DNA of 64,000 bases from Leptodontidium sp. MPI-SDFR-AT-0119. Lineage: Eukaryota > Ascomycota > Leotiomycetes > Helotiales > Leptodontidiaceae. The position numbers and the translations under genes are program-made. The first letter of the stretch is position 1. The number at the start of each line of letters is the position of its first letter. The stretch spans positions 372,001 to 436,000 of the forward strand of contig JAHLEZ010000002.1 in the NCBI GenBank assembly GCA_020726505.1, read 5' to 3'. Positions 44,464-54,895 of this stretch are shown one piece after another. The notes below the pieces were generated by a model. It was given only the letters and a program-made list of their open reading frames with translations, was not told the origin of the DNA and made no database searches.

Positions 44464-46010
44464 TCAACCAATACATAAACTTGTTCGCTGTCGATCAGCA
44501 ATCCTCTCAAGACCAGACAGACCAAAATCCTCAGTGTCCTGGCTCCTCCACAAACATTCCAAAAGTACCAAGCCTTTAGCCACGATCGGCATTTTGTGAG
44601 TAGAAGTGCTAAGCATTCGCTGTAAAACAGACTGGTCGCTGACTTCACGCGCATACGAACCAATTACAATCATCGGCCAGAATAAGGCAATGATTGTCGG
44701 GCTGCCATGCGCAAACTGGAGTAGTGAGAGTGCCTCTGTAACCCAAGGCTGTGTGATTTTGCAAAGCTCATGAGGAGTAATACTCTTATGATAGAACGAT
44801 GTGACAAGAAATAGAAGTAGGGAAATCCGAACAATCATTGCGCTCACGGCCTCGCTGTCTTCAATATCAACCTCGCAATTTGCTGAAAATTCCTGGCCTG
44901 GAGGCCGCCAGGAGCTGATCTTGTTGTACAGATGCGTGTATTCAACGTCGCAGCACATGTCTACGCCCTCTCGCAGTTCTCGTTGTCGGCGCCCGGCAAG
45001 TTGAGATATGAGCGGTATTTGCATGAAGAGAAATGAGCAGTACCAAAAGCAAGACCCAAATGTCGGCAGATGCTGCAAGCAGCTGAGGTCGATCACGAAC
45101 GAGTTAAGTACTTGCTGGATGTCGGCTTCCTCGACGCCCAATCTAAACGCCGAAATTAGCTCGCGGTAGCAGTAAGCCTCGAGAGCAACAGCCATTATCT
45201 CCGTATCGATGTTCAGCGTGCTATTGAACAAGGCCGAGGCAATCTGCCGGCTTGCTCGCAGGTGCTGGAACACCTCTCCATCTACGTTGCCACGTATAGC
45301 CTACTCAACACGTCAAACCGGGTTTACAATTTTCACACAAGCAGTCATCTCACCTCAAAATCCTGTAAAAGGACAGTCGATATCAGGAGACGCAACAAAT
45401 CGTCGGGCTTCGCAACCTTCCATCGGCTGAGATAGAATTTGAGCCTTTCTATGGCCTTGCCGTAGTGAAACCATGTCTTGGCTGTAACATCGTGGTCATC
45501 ACGCAGGCAGTGGCCCAAGTGTATGCCACCCACAGCTAGCACGCAGTGCATGATCAGAGTGTCTGACTCAGCAAAGGGAAGCAAATACCGCACAAAAACA
45601 TTCTGGGGAGTTTGTTGCAGCACTAGCTTGCTGCTCGTTTGCTGGATAAAAAATTGTAATAGTTTCTGCGAAACTGGGTCATTGAGGAGAGAGTCCGCAG
45701 CACGACACACTGGAGCAGCGACGGGTTGAGTATTTGATTTGGATGTCGTGGGAGAGAATGAGCTGTCGATGCAGCGCTGCGACACGTTCACACCTTTTCG
45801 AAGTTTGACCCGCCATGCAAATTCCTTTTTTTGTAGCCAGGTGCAAGTGAGTTCACTTTTTGTGCAGGCGGTACATTCTGGTTTCTGCTCGTCGCACTTT
45901 CTGCGCCGTAAGCGGCAGGTGAGGCATCCTGTCTTGGTTCGGCTTCGTCGAGGTCGGAGAGGCTGGGCTGGGGCTGGGAGGGTAATTCCAGACACCGCTT
46001 TTGATGCCAT
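44464..46010 (-). CDS. Zn2Cys6 transcription factor with fungal-specific regulatory domain
   Basis: Minus-strand coding parts are 46010-45354 and 45300-44464 (53-bp intron), giving 497 residues. The binuclear cluster is C29-x2-C32-x6-C39-x6-C46-x2-C49-x6-C56 with the basic stretch RLRRRKCD, preceded by an Arg-rich nuclear signal. The rest is helical, as in the Fungal_trans_2 type of regulator domain. It lies between the dioxygenase and permease genes and is the obvious candidate for the factor that reads the CGCTTAGAT sites; one copy with a single mismatch lies 362 bp upstream of its own start, which would permit autoregulation. Binding is inferred. Confidence 0.9.
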
Positions 46011-47222
46011 CGGAGTTGAGACGAGATGAGGCGAGTGAAGCGAGTTGAATTACTTGCTACATGCGCACTGGCAGCTGGAGGATGGCGGTTATGGGTTCTT
46101 AGAAGTGACAAAGGGTTGAAGGTTGAAGGTTGGTTGGAAGCTCTATTGAAAGTTGAATTGAGAGTTGGATTGAGAGCTGTGTTGAAGTTTTTCTGAAAGA
46201 GCTGTACCTGGTATCCAGGTAGGACGACGTGATGTTGTTGCTGTTGAGTAAGGATTGTGATAGCGGGTTGAAGGGTGGGATCGTTCTTACTCGAAAATTT
46301 CGGAGATAGATGCACTCCCCCGCACCTGGCTCGGTATAGTAATCCGGGAAGTTTAGATCTATGTAGACTGGAGCTAAGCGAAGCACCAACCAGATCAAAA
46401 CAAGGACCGAAGCTGCGGTACGCCAAGTCCCATCCCACTTCTCGGGAAGAATGAGGATCTCGGGTTCCGACAGGTAGGTAAGTCGAAGTCAGACAGTCAG
46501 TGACAATGCTGTGCTGCAAATTGTAGTGGAGTAAGTGCGATATTGATACAACAGAGAGCAGTACAGCGCGAAATGTGTCGGTATCATTTCGTCGGGTTGC
46601 TGAATTCGACTCAATGCGCTCGCCTAGTCCGGCGTTATTCCTCGGTCTCAAGCGGCCTTGCGCACCCCGCACTTCATCCATCCAGCCACCTATACTATAC
46701 TATACTATGGTAGGTAGTTGATAGTTTGGGCTTTTGTTGGATCTCACCTGATTGGGTCAAGGGATCTTATCTAAACGGACTGTGGGTCGACTTGCTGCAA
46801 CCTTATTTACCACTTTTCTTGGCAATTATCAAGCCTCTGCCTCTTGTCTCCGTTTTTTGCCCTCTCCACAGCCTGTCTGCTTTGTCTGTCCCATAGAATG
46901 TAGGTACAGTAGTTGTCTCGCGCGCTGTAAGACATTGTAGATTAGATGGATCTTGTATCTGGCCTACCTAGGTATCATATCCCATTTGTGGGCTAAGCTG
47001 GCGCGCAACTGCTGCGGCAGGCAGCCTGGAATCAACACCATATAAAGAGCCTCTCTCCTCTCCTGATGCTAATACAGACCGACTCTGTACCCCTAAGCCC
47101 GCCTCCCTACCACCATCGAACTGTTCCACTTGCACCGCTCTATTCCGCACACCCTTTTCTATCACCATTGCCATTTCTCAAGATCCTTGCCACCAACAAG
47201 ACGCAGATTATCCCCAGACACG
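46011..47222. promoter_or_regulatory. Divergent promoter region of regulator and permease genes
   Basis: Contains AGCTAAGCG at 46372-46380 (one mismatch to the motif) toward the regulator gene, and CTTATCTAAACG at 46766-46777, 446 bp before the permease ATG. A long minus-strand frame at 45788-46681 overlaps the regulator in another phase and is not a gene. ACTAT units near 46693-46708. Confidence 0.5.
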
Positions 47223-48800
47223 ATGGCACACGAGGAAGCAGCCGATTACCCCACCAAGAGCCTCACCCATGTTTCCTTGGGAAAGGCCTCGCAGCACGAA
47301 GGCGAAGTGCTCCCTGCCGTTCATTTCACCTTCTGGTCAGCTCTAGGGATCCAGTACTCGCTAACATCTGCCCCCTTGGCATTGGGACTGTACCTCTCGC
47401 TTGTAGTTGGGTTGGGAGGCTCTCCAGTCTTTGTCTGGGGATTCCTACTCGTCGGCGTGGTGCAGTTGACACAATGCCTGGCGATTGCCGAGCTTGCGTC
47501 TGCTATTCCCCACTCCGCAGGTCAGTGCTCTGTCTGATCTGATGTGACTTGGTAGTATTGTAGTTTCTCTTAACTTCAGAACTGATATGGAGAATAACCA
47601 GGTCCAGCCCACTGGGCTGTAGTTCTGGCACCGCCAAAATTCGCAAATCTAATCGGCTATACCCTTGGCTGGCTCACTGTGTCGGCTTGGATATGCATCG
47701 CCACCTCGACATACCTGTACCTGGCACAGGTCACCATGGCCCTGGTCGAGGCCTGTATTCCAGAGTTCACCTCGGCAGCGTGGCAAAGATACATGGTCTA
47801 CATTGCATTCAGCCTTATCTGCTTGGCTCTTAACTTGCCTAAAGCGTTCGGCTGGACAAGCAAGGCCATCTTCCCAACTCTTATCCTCATCAACCTCACG
47901 GCAGTATACGTTCTAATCACACTCCTCGTACGCGCCTCTCCGAAGCAGTCTGCACAATTCGTGTTTTTAGACATCGTCAATATGTCCGGGTGGTCTTCAA
48001 CCAGCATCGTGTTCTTGATCGGTCTGGCGCCGGCCCTGGCAGCCCTGGGCCTCTTTGACAACGTCACGCACATCACGGACGAGATCTCGAATCCGACCAG
48101 GGAAATCCCGCGTGTTATGTTCGGATCCTACTTTCTCAGCTTTATCACCGGCTTTCCCATGACAATGATTTACCAGTTTTGCAATGTCGACCCCATCAGC
48201 CTCCTCACCCCCGTCGGTGGCCAACCCCTCGTTCAGCTTCTGTTGAATGGCTATCGAATGTTGCCGCTTACTATCATTGGCATTAGTTCTGTGATTGTTT
48301 GCTTCACTATGACGGGAACTATCGTTCTGCTCAGCACGTCTCGACTATACTGGGCCCTTGCATCAGACCATATCGTCCCCCTCTCCAAAAGTATGTCGAA
48401 GCTGGCGAGTGAAGATCACCTGCCCGTCAATAGCATGCTGTTGACTACAGTTGTGTCGATCGCTCTTGGGGCTATTTCGATCGGGTCCTCCACGGCTATT
48501 AATGCGGTGACGGGTGCCGCGGGGATATGCATCATGCTATCCTACATCATAACTTTCGTCCTGGCCTTGAAGTACGGACGTGAGAACTTCAACCAAGAGA
48601 GGTGGTTGTCTCTCGGAAAATACGGAAACCCAATCTATGTCATGGCCATTATGTGGAGTGCTCTGTCGATGAGCTTGACAGTTCTTCCATTGTACCTGCC
48701 TGTCACCGCGGCAACTATGAACTACGCATCGGTGGTTATGGTGGCGATTATTGTCTTGGCTGTGGCATTTTGGTTCATAAGGGGATCTAAGCATGCTTAA
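47223..48800 (+). CDS. APC-superfamily amino acid/choline-type permease
   Basis: Exons 47223-47520 and 47602-48800 encode 498 residues. The signature AIAELASAIPHSAGPAHW, created by the splice, is the TM2-TM3 region of the ACT/GABA-choline transporter group. The loop DNVTHITDEISNPTREIPRVM is the conserved APC block after TM6. About 12 membrane segments are present. Substrates of relatives are choline, GABA, polyamines and other cationic or zwitterionic amines. Placed between a regulator and an amine oxidase, it probably imports the amine that the cluster oxidises; that is inference from context. Confidence 0.9.
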
Positions 48801-49680
48801 GCAGGCAGCGGACTTCGTGGAAACAATGAATCGTGCAACTGAGCAATCTTTGAAACAGTACCTGGGTAAAGAGGAGCAGATCGCCGTTAGGGATATGAGT
48901 TGTAGATGACCGAAACATAACAGCTATTTAAATGTGAACAGGAGCTCACGCAACTGACTGGGCCTAAGATTTATACTGTTCGAATTGCCAGTAACGCAAT
49001 GTGTATGAAGACTATTCTCTATTACTTGAACTCTCACAGCTGACCATGAGTCTTTCTTGGAAATATCGTATGCGCTGCATCACCCGTACCGACAGAAGGG
49101 AGGTTTTTTACTTAGTAGGATTTTCAAGAAGAAAGGCCCTATTTGAAAGAAGAACATAGCCAAAGCAAACTTTAGAGGGCATGACTTGCATGTACTGATC
49201 ACAGATATTTTGGTCCGGTGTCTCAAGAGTGATTTGGATATCCTGCGTAAGTGAAGTAACGTCGTGGATCTAAATAATAAGATGTAAATCAATCATGGCA
49301 TTTGTCGTTGCACCGAAATATCTCCGACAGGCTTCCAATCATGTAGGTTTTTCCCGTGGAAGTTTGCCTCCACAGTGCATCGATCTTGAACTTATTCCTC
49401 CTAGGCATTGTTGCTGGGACGATCTGCACCACCAAAATGGATTTCCGACTGTACACGAAATTCTATTGTACTTGTTGTTTCAGCCAGGCCCTACAACTGA
49501 TTCCAGGATCCTCAAGGAGGTTCAATCTTATTTTTCGTTGCGGTTAATACCTGCACTGACTCTCGCTGAAAACGAACTCATGCGATCGTTCTTCCCAGTT
49601 TATAGAAGCCTGTGACAAAACATTGAATTTCATAGCGTTGGACATGACTGCAACAAATAGAAGTTCCCTTATCATGACAC
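48801..49680. other. Intergenic between convergent permease and amine oxidase genes
   Basis: Two 3' ends, no gene recognised. No copy of the CGCTTAGAT motif was seen here, in contrast to the promoter regions of the cluster. Confidence 0.5.
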
Positions 49681-51689
49681 TTATTGCTCCTTTGCCAATG
49701 CTTCCACAACCTCCTCCGCGGCCCTCTCGCCTGACCGAAGAGCACCATCCATAAACCCAGTACCAAGAGTTGAAGTCTCCGTCCCCGCAAAATGAACCGC
49801 CCCAAACACCTCTCGCAACGCCGTATCGCCACCAGCAGTGATAACATTGACACCCGTGATCGGACACGGCGCGCCAGCAACCCACTCATTTTTCACCCAT
49901 TCAACCTCATGCGTCGCAATCGGTTGCGGAACGTCAAACGTGGAAGACAAAGCTCCATGGACCTGGTCCAGCACAGCCTTCTTTCGTGCAGCAGCGGTAA
50001 GTGTCGACCATTTCCTCCCGTCGGCGCCACACATGAAGCAAGTGATTGCCCACATGTTGTCTTCGGGGAAGGATGTGTCGCGCGAGAATGTAATCGGGCC
50101 CATACCCTCGTCTGCAGAAATCTCGCCCGAGAATGGGTACTCGCCCTGTCGCCACCAGGGCTCCTGGTATACGAGTACGAATTTCGAATACGCGCCTGCC
50201 TTGGTACTCTCTGCAAGAAGCTGTTTCGACGGTGGCAGGCTTGGCTCCCACTGTATTTTGGAGTAGACGGGTGTTGGGACTGTGACGATGACTTTTTCGG
50301 CGTACACGACTTTGTCGAGGCCGACCTCTAAGCGCACAGCGCTGGAGGATAGCTGTTGGATCTTTTTCACGGGACTGGCGAGTCGTAGAGAGCCTGGAAC
50401 GAGTGTTTGCGAAAGACCTATAGATAATTGCTGGGTTCCTGTTGTAGTACTGTTCAGCAAAGCGATCATGCCAGAGAGAGGTGGTAGCTTTGGGCAGAAG
50501 AAACTTACCACCTCGAATTCGTAGATACTGACCGCCGCCCTTCCTGTCAGACAACATTGCCGTCAGGCCCCAATTACGTGCTATATAGGTAAGGTAGCTG
50601 AGCAAGCTTATTTCGTCTGGCTCGACTCCCAGCATTGCACGCAAGAGGATTTTGGCGACGATCGAAACGGATGGATGGTTGTCTTTCCCTTCAGCCCATT
50701 GTAGGACCGTAACGCTGTCTAGCCTTTCAGCATTTGGAGACGCAGCAGGGTTTTTAGGATCAATGGTAGAGGCAAGTTTGTCAAGAGCATCGAAGAAGGG
50801 ATAAATGTGGTTCTCGACATCATCTTTTGAGCCCTTTGGTTTATTAGTTAGTCTACAAGTATAAATAAGGTTAGAGACTTGATGATTCACTGACCCTCAA
50901 CTCTCCGTATGGTTTTTTTTCCACCGTACCATCAGATTTACGGTGGAAGTTCCATCCTTCGATTCGCTGTTCCGTGGTCTGCAATCCAAATCTTTGCGCC
51001 AGTGCCCAGACCTTCTCTTGCGTTGTGTCGTTGATCCATGCTGCTCCCAAATCCACTTTGTTGGCACTTTTGAGAACCGAGGACACCGAGAGTGTCTTCC
51101 CACCAGGGCGATCCATCGACTCAAAAACGACTGTCTTGAGGCCAGCCTTCTGCAAGTCTACCGCTGCTTGCAGGCCAGAAAGGCCCGCTCCGACAATCGC
51201 GATATCCACTTCCTCGACGGCAGGCGTGTCGTATGATTGCAAAGCTAGAACAGCGTCTACAGGGACTGCAGCGGAACCTTCGACTTCAATCAACCATTCG
51301 CTGTTCGCCAATCTAGGCACAGAAGCAAGCAAAGCCGGGGGCAAGCGATTAGAGTCAAATACGGAGTGCAAGGCCTTCCCCAAACTCACGAACATGTCAT
51401 CCTGGAAGTCTTTGATGAAAATCCGCACCTTGAGTACATGCTCGGGTCGCGCGCCCGCAGCTGCAAACGCAGACTTCAGATTCGTGAACGCTTGCAGAGC
51501 CTGGGCCGCGAAGTTATCTGCGAGTCTTCCATCCTTGTTCTCGCCGACCTGACCGGCTGCTTCGACGATGCGTGCGCCAGGCTGGCTTTGGGAGACATGT
51601 GAGTAGCCCTGTGGTGCTTGGAGGAGTGGTGAATCAAAGTATTTCACGGGACCGACGAGGGTCTTGTTGCTGGAGTTTTGGGAAGCCAT
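49681..51689 (-). CDS. Flavin amine oxidase with an N-terminal RidA/YjgF domain
   Basis: Minus-strand coding parts are 51689-50895, 50833-50509 and 50438-49681, giving 625 residues. Residues 17-147 are a RidA/YjgF/UK114 domain (AAGQVGENKDG, QALQAFTNLKSAF, VLKVRIFIKD, WLIEVEGSAAV). From 160 on is a monoamine-oxidase-type flavoprotein: IVGAGLSGLQAA (FAD-binding GxGxxG at 167-172), E190, RPGGK, YLRIRGGGTQQL, and VHFAGTETSTLGTGFMDGALRSGERAA at the end. The oxidase makes an imine, and RidA enzymes hydrolyse imines, so the two domains could act in series. The arginine that binds the imino-acid carboxylate in E. coli RidA appears to be replaced (PPALL for PARS), which would suit amine-derived imines without a carboxylate. 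The acceptor of intron 1 was taken as CCAAAG after a CTAAC branch site. Confidence 0.9.
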
Positions 51690-51846
51690 GATTGAGCGCT
51701 GTGTACACCTGTATGAAATCGAAACCAAGCTTCAAAATGTCTTTGAAATAAAGAATTGACTTGTTGAACAGGTTCTACAGCGGCCACACCGAGCGCATAT
51801 AAACTCCCCTCAGTTCTATTATGATGTCGGCATCCACGGATTCCAG

Positions 51847-52225
51847 TATCTAAGCGGATGGCATAGAATGGGATGGCCGTCGGTTTCTACGTTGTAGTGG
51901 TCTGCCGCATTTTGGATCCGGTTGAGGCCCATTGGCACACGCCAGGCTGTCGGCATTGGGTGACCGAACAGAAAATGAGAAAGGAACAAGGCCATGACCC
52001 TAGTCTCAGCGATCAGCTTGGGATTTTCATGGGACAATGAAAAACAGGGCATGGTGGACTGGGAAATGACCAGTAAATATTTACTATCTAAGCGAAGAAA
52101 AAATAGCCACTCTCTTTAGGGAATATGGCAAAGCTTGCCGACAAGCACTTAACAAGACACCGCAGGACGCGGAGGATTTCGCGTTTGCCTAAGGGGTTGG
52201 GTGGGGTAGGTTGCGCTTAGATAAG
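51847..52225. promoter_or_regulatory. Three CGCTTAGAT sites upstream of the amine oxidase gene
   Basis: ATCTAAGCG at 51848-51856 and 52086-52094, and CGCTTAGAT at 52214-52222, 158 to 530 bp upstream of the start codon at 51689. All three extend to TATCTAAGCG or its complement, so they also contain or nearly contain a GATA-factor hexamer (TTATCT/AGATAA), fully so at 52217-52225. Confidence 0.65.
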
Positions 52226-53140
52226 GCACGAGTAGCCTGGTACAGTAGGGAGGAATACCAACTCTGAAGCCCATGTTAAAGCGGCGGCTGATCAGTTGCG
52301 ATTACTAAAACGGAACAGTCAAAAATCCGAGATCAACTCATCGGGCAAGCGATTACCTCGAGATCAAAGAGTATTTGGGTGTGCTTACAGAACAGCCCTC
52401 CTTGTAGTGCACTATGACTAAGTGTATGGAACGAATATTGCAGTAGAAAGATACAGAGCTGGGGTTGTACGAAGGTTTACAAGGTATGTACAGCTAAGCA
52501 CAGTACCAGCCTCGCGACGCCCCAGGATGATTTGGCAAGTTTTCCTAGCCCAGGCTAAAAACATTGAAAAGACTGCTGCGCGTCTTGCACAATAACGCGC
52601 TCTGGAAAATATTTACTAGCGGACACAGTGTGACGAACATTTAGGTACTAGCGTAGTTCCAAGGCTAATTAATATATCACATTAACTGCGATTTGATACG
52701 TATACCTAAAGGCCATGACGCTCGCAGCGGTCGCTTCAAACCTCAGCTTTCAAAGGAGATGTCCATGTTGTGATTTAAGCGATATAAATTTGAAAAATTC
52801 GAGTTCAAATAACGGTTTATAATTACACAATAATCTAAACTGTAAAGGATTAATAAAGAGATTTTTGTTCGATTAATAGAGCTATTAGCTTATTTAAAAG
52901 AAAGAAAATCTCTTTGTTCAAAATTTTGTTTTTGAAAACAACAAAGAAATCAACACAACACTGACAAAGGAACAACGAAACGAAAAAGCTTTAAAAGCTT
53001 ACACAAAAGCCGTGAAATCTCCCTAAAACAAAGCATAAAAACCACTACGACTAGTGACAAAGAACTTCCTGATCTGTTAGATCATTGCCATAGTTCGAAC
53101 TTTCTCAACAATATAAATCTCATCTCCCACGATCATCATC
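52226..53140. other. Intergenic, AT-rich from about 52.7 kb
   Basis: No gene recognised. The last 400 bp are strongly AT-rich with many short T- and A-runs, like the inverted-repeat segments at 32.2 and 41.1 kb, and lead into a small Cys-rich gene. Confidence 0.45.
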
Positions 53141-53347
53141 ATGTGCTCGTACCAAGATATCCTCTGCACCACCCCGGACTGCAAAAAAGCCATAGTGAAG
53201 AACAGGCAAGTGCAGGCTTGCCCAAAGCCTAACTGTCTTCCGGAGTTGCTTTCGCAGATTCGTGGTTTGAGAAGGTGCGAGTTATGCAAGTGGTTCGATC
53301 AAGCGCCTCCTTACAACCAGCGCTCTTCCAGCCCTCGTAGAAGATAA
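53141..53347 (+). CDS. Small Cys-rich protein, family member 4
   Basis: A single exon encodes 68 residues, starting MCSYQDILC. Cysteines are at 2, 9, 14, 27, 32, 46 and 49 (C-E-L-C), matching members 1 and 2 nearly position for position, with an Arg/Ser-rich tail (SSSPRRR) like member 1. No signal peptide. The ILC start is also shared with member 3 (NILC). Preceded by an AT-rich segment. Function unknown; a zinc-binding fold is inferred from the paired cysteines. Confidence 0.6.
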   Translation: MCSYQDILCTTPDCKKAIVKNRQVQACPKPNCLPELLSQIRGLRRCELCKWFDQAPPYNQRSSSPRRR

Positions 53348-53479
53348 GTGAGTTTATAATTTAACCCCGGAAATATATTCGACATAATGCTCAAGAGCGT
53401 AGCTTACAACACAACCTACATTTCTCACAATGCTCAGGTAAGAGGCAACACCCGACATGCTTCATTTTCATTCCGAACT

Positions 53480-53623
53480 ATGTGTTGGATCGGTGTAGTT
53501 TTATACCACACAGTGGACTGCAATGAGGCCCTCTGTAAATATGCTGTGAATCGCTCTTGCTGTCGTCCAGGATGCAGAGAGAGCTCGCCTGGAAGCCCAG
53601 AGCATGCCCTATCACCACACTGA
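53480..53623 (+). CDS. Small Cys-rich protein, family member 5 or remnant
   Basis: A 47-residue frame starts MCWIGVVLYHTVDC and contains DCNEALCKYAV and CCRPGC, which recall TPDCKKAIVK and CPKPNC of member 4 just upstream. The late CxxC is missing and the tail is short, so this is probably a truncated tandem duplicate. An upstream in-frame start at 53387 exists but does not fit the family. Confidence 0.35.
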   Translation: MCWIGVVLYHTVDCNEALCKYAVNRSCCRPGCRESSPGSPEHALSPH

Positions 53624-53869
53624 TGTGCTATCTATTCGTGAGCTATTCAAGTTCCTTTGGATCTTGGGGAGCGTGGTTGAGTTTCCGGAAGGAAGAAGAG
53701 GAATGTCCTTTTGATGTTCATGTAGCCTGCTCAATCTATTGTCCGATTGGAGTCTCAGTGGTATTTCTTTATCCTTTCAATTGATAACGTGCGTCCCTGC
53801 GTCACGAGACGTACTCTGCGCGAGACAAAATATAACGTCTATCCCTACGTGCCGAGACGCACCCTGTAA

Positions 53870-54375
53870 CGAGACAAAACATAGGTACTTCGAGTTGAAG
53901 CGACTTTAAATCCGTGAACGCATTAAAATGTTTAGTTATTTTTATTTCAGTTATATTATATACCTCTCCCGAACATTTCCGACCTATTGATTCCGAAAAT
54001 TACGATCGTGTCGTCGCCGTCTACCTGAATTACAGAGAGCCTTTTATTATAGTATCGTAGAACCTTTCGACCCGCGACACCACCATTAAGCTCTTTTCAC
54101 TTTTTAAACTCACAGAACGATTAGATATGGATTTCCAAGTTTTATTACGATGCTAAAAAGTCAATGTCAGTGTTGTGGCGGCCGAGCACACATTTTCATA
54201 TGACGTGGCCGCATAGTCTGATACCTCCTCCAATTAAGCGGCCAAGGACCCTGGTCAGCTGTGGTGTGGTTATAGTAACCTCGGCAAAATTATAATAAAA
54301 TTTGTGGATGCTAAACGTGTGGCTGCAACGTTTGTGGCTGCGCATACATCCGGAAAACTCCTTGTTTCCCGACAT
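53870..54375 (+). repeat. Repeat module R2, left copy
   Basis: Aligns in direct orientation with 58733-59185. Shared blocks include GTACTT...AAATC.GTGAACGC, CCCGAACA.TCCCGACCTA (CCCGAACATTTCCGACCTA here), ATATGGATTTCCAAGT, CAAGGACCCTGGTCA and CTTGTTTCCCGACAT. Divergence is moderate. It lies 520 bp upstream of the HET-ankyrin gene. Confidence 0.65.
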
Positions 54376-54895
54376 CCTCCGATTGATTGAGAGAGCGAAA
54401 AGTGGCCCGCCTGTGCGCAGCCCAACAAAATCAGCCGTCCCTTTCCTGGGGAAATGCTTCAGCGCGACAAACTTCCGCCTATTCACTTCCGGCTTTCACC
54501 GTCGTCTTCTTTCCGAATAAAGGTATAACCGACCGTATGAAAAAGCAACGTAGATTGACATTAACTCTACCGTATAGCAACAAGTCTCGAAGCCAGCCTG
54601 AGCTTGCCTTAAACGGGATCAGTCTACCGACGCGCAGCAACTTACTAAGCAATGCATGTTGAATCTGTGGATTTGGCAGGCTGCCTGATGCAAATTCATT
54701 GCTAGGCACGTCGCGAGGCTCTGCTATTCAGTTTCCTTTCTGAACTTCATTAATCTTGATCTTCTTTATAGCCTAAACCGTTCTTCCGCCTTAGTTAATC
54801 TCACGTCTCGATAATAAAAGTATTGACTTACGGGAACGCATTTGGACACTGCCTGTTAAGACACTAGCGCAGGTTGCCCACAGCCCCCTGGGAAG
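54376..54895. promoter_or_regulatory. Upstream region of the HET-ankyrin gene
   Basis: Between R2 and the start codon at 54896; no separate gene recognised. Short frames on both strands do not resemble known proteins. Confidence 0.4.

Noticed and set aside
45788..46681. Minus-strand frame of 297 codons
   Set aside because: Overlaps the Zn2Cys6 exon in another phase and shows no domain; its 3' part is the shadow of the zinc cluster coding region.
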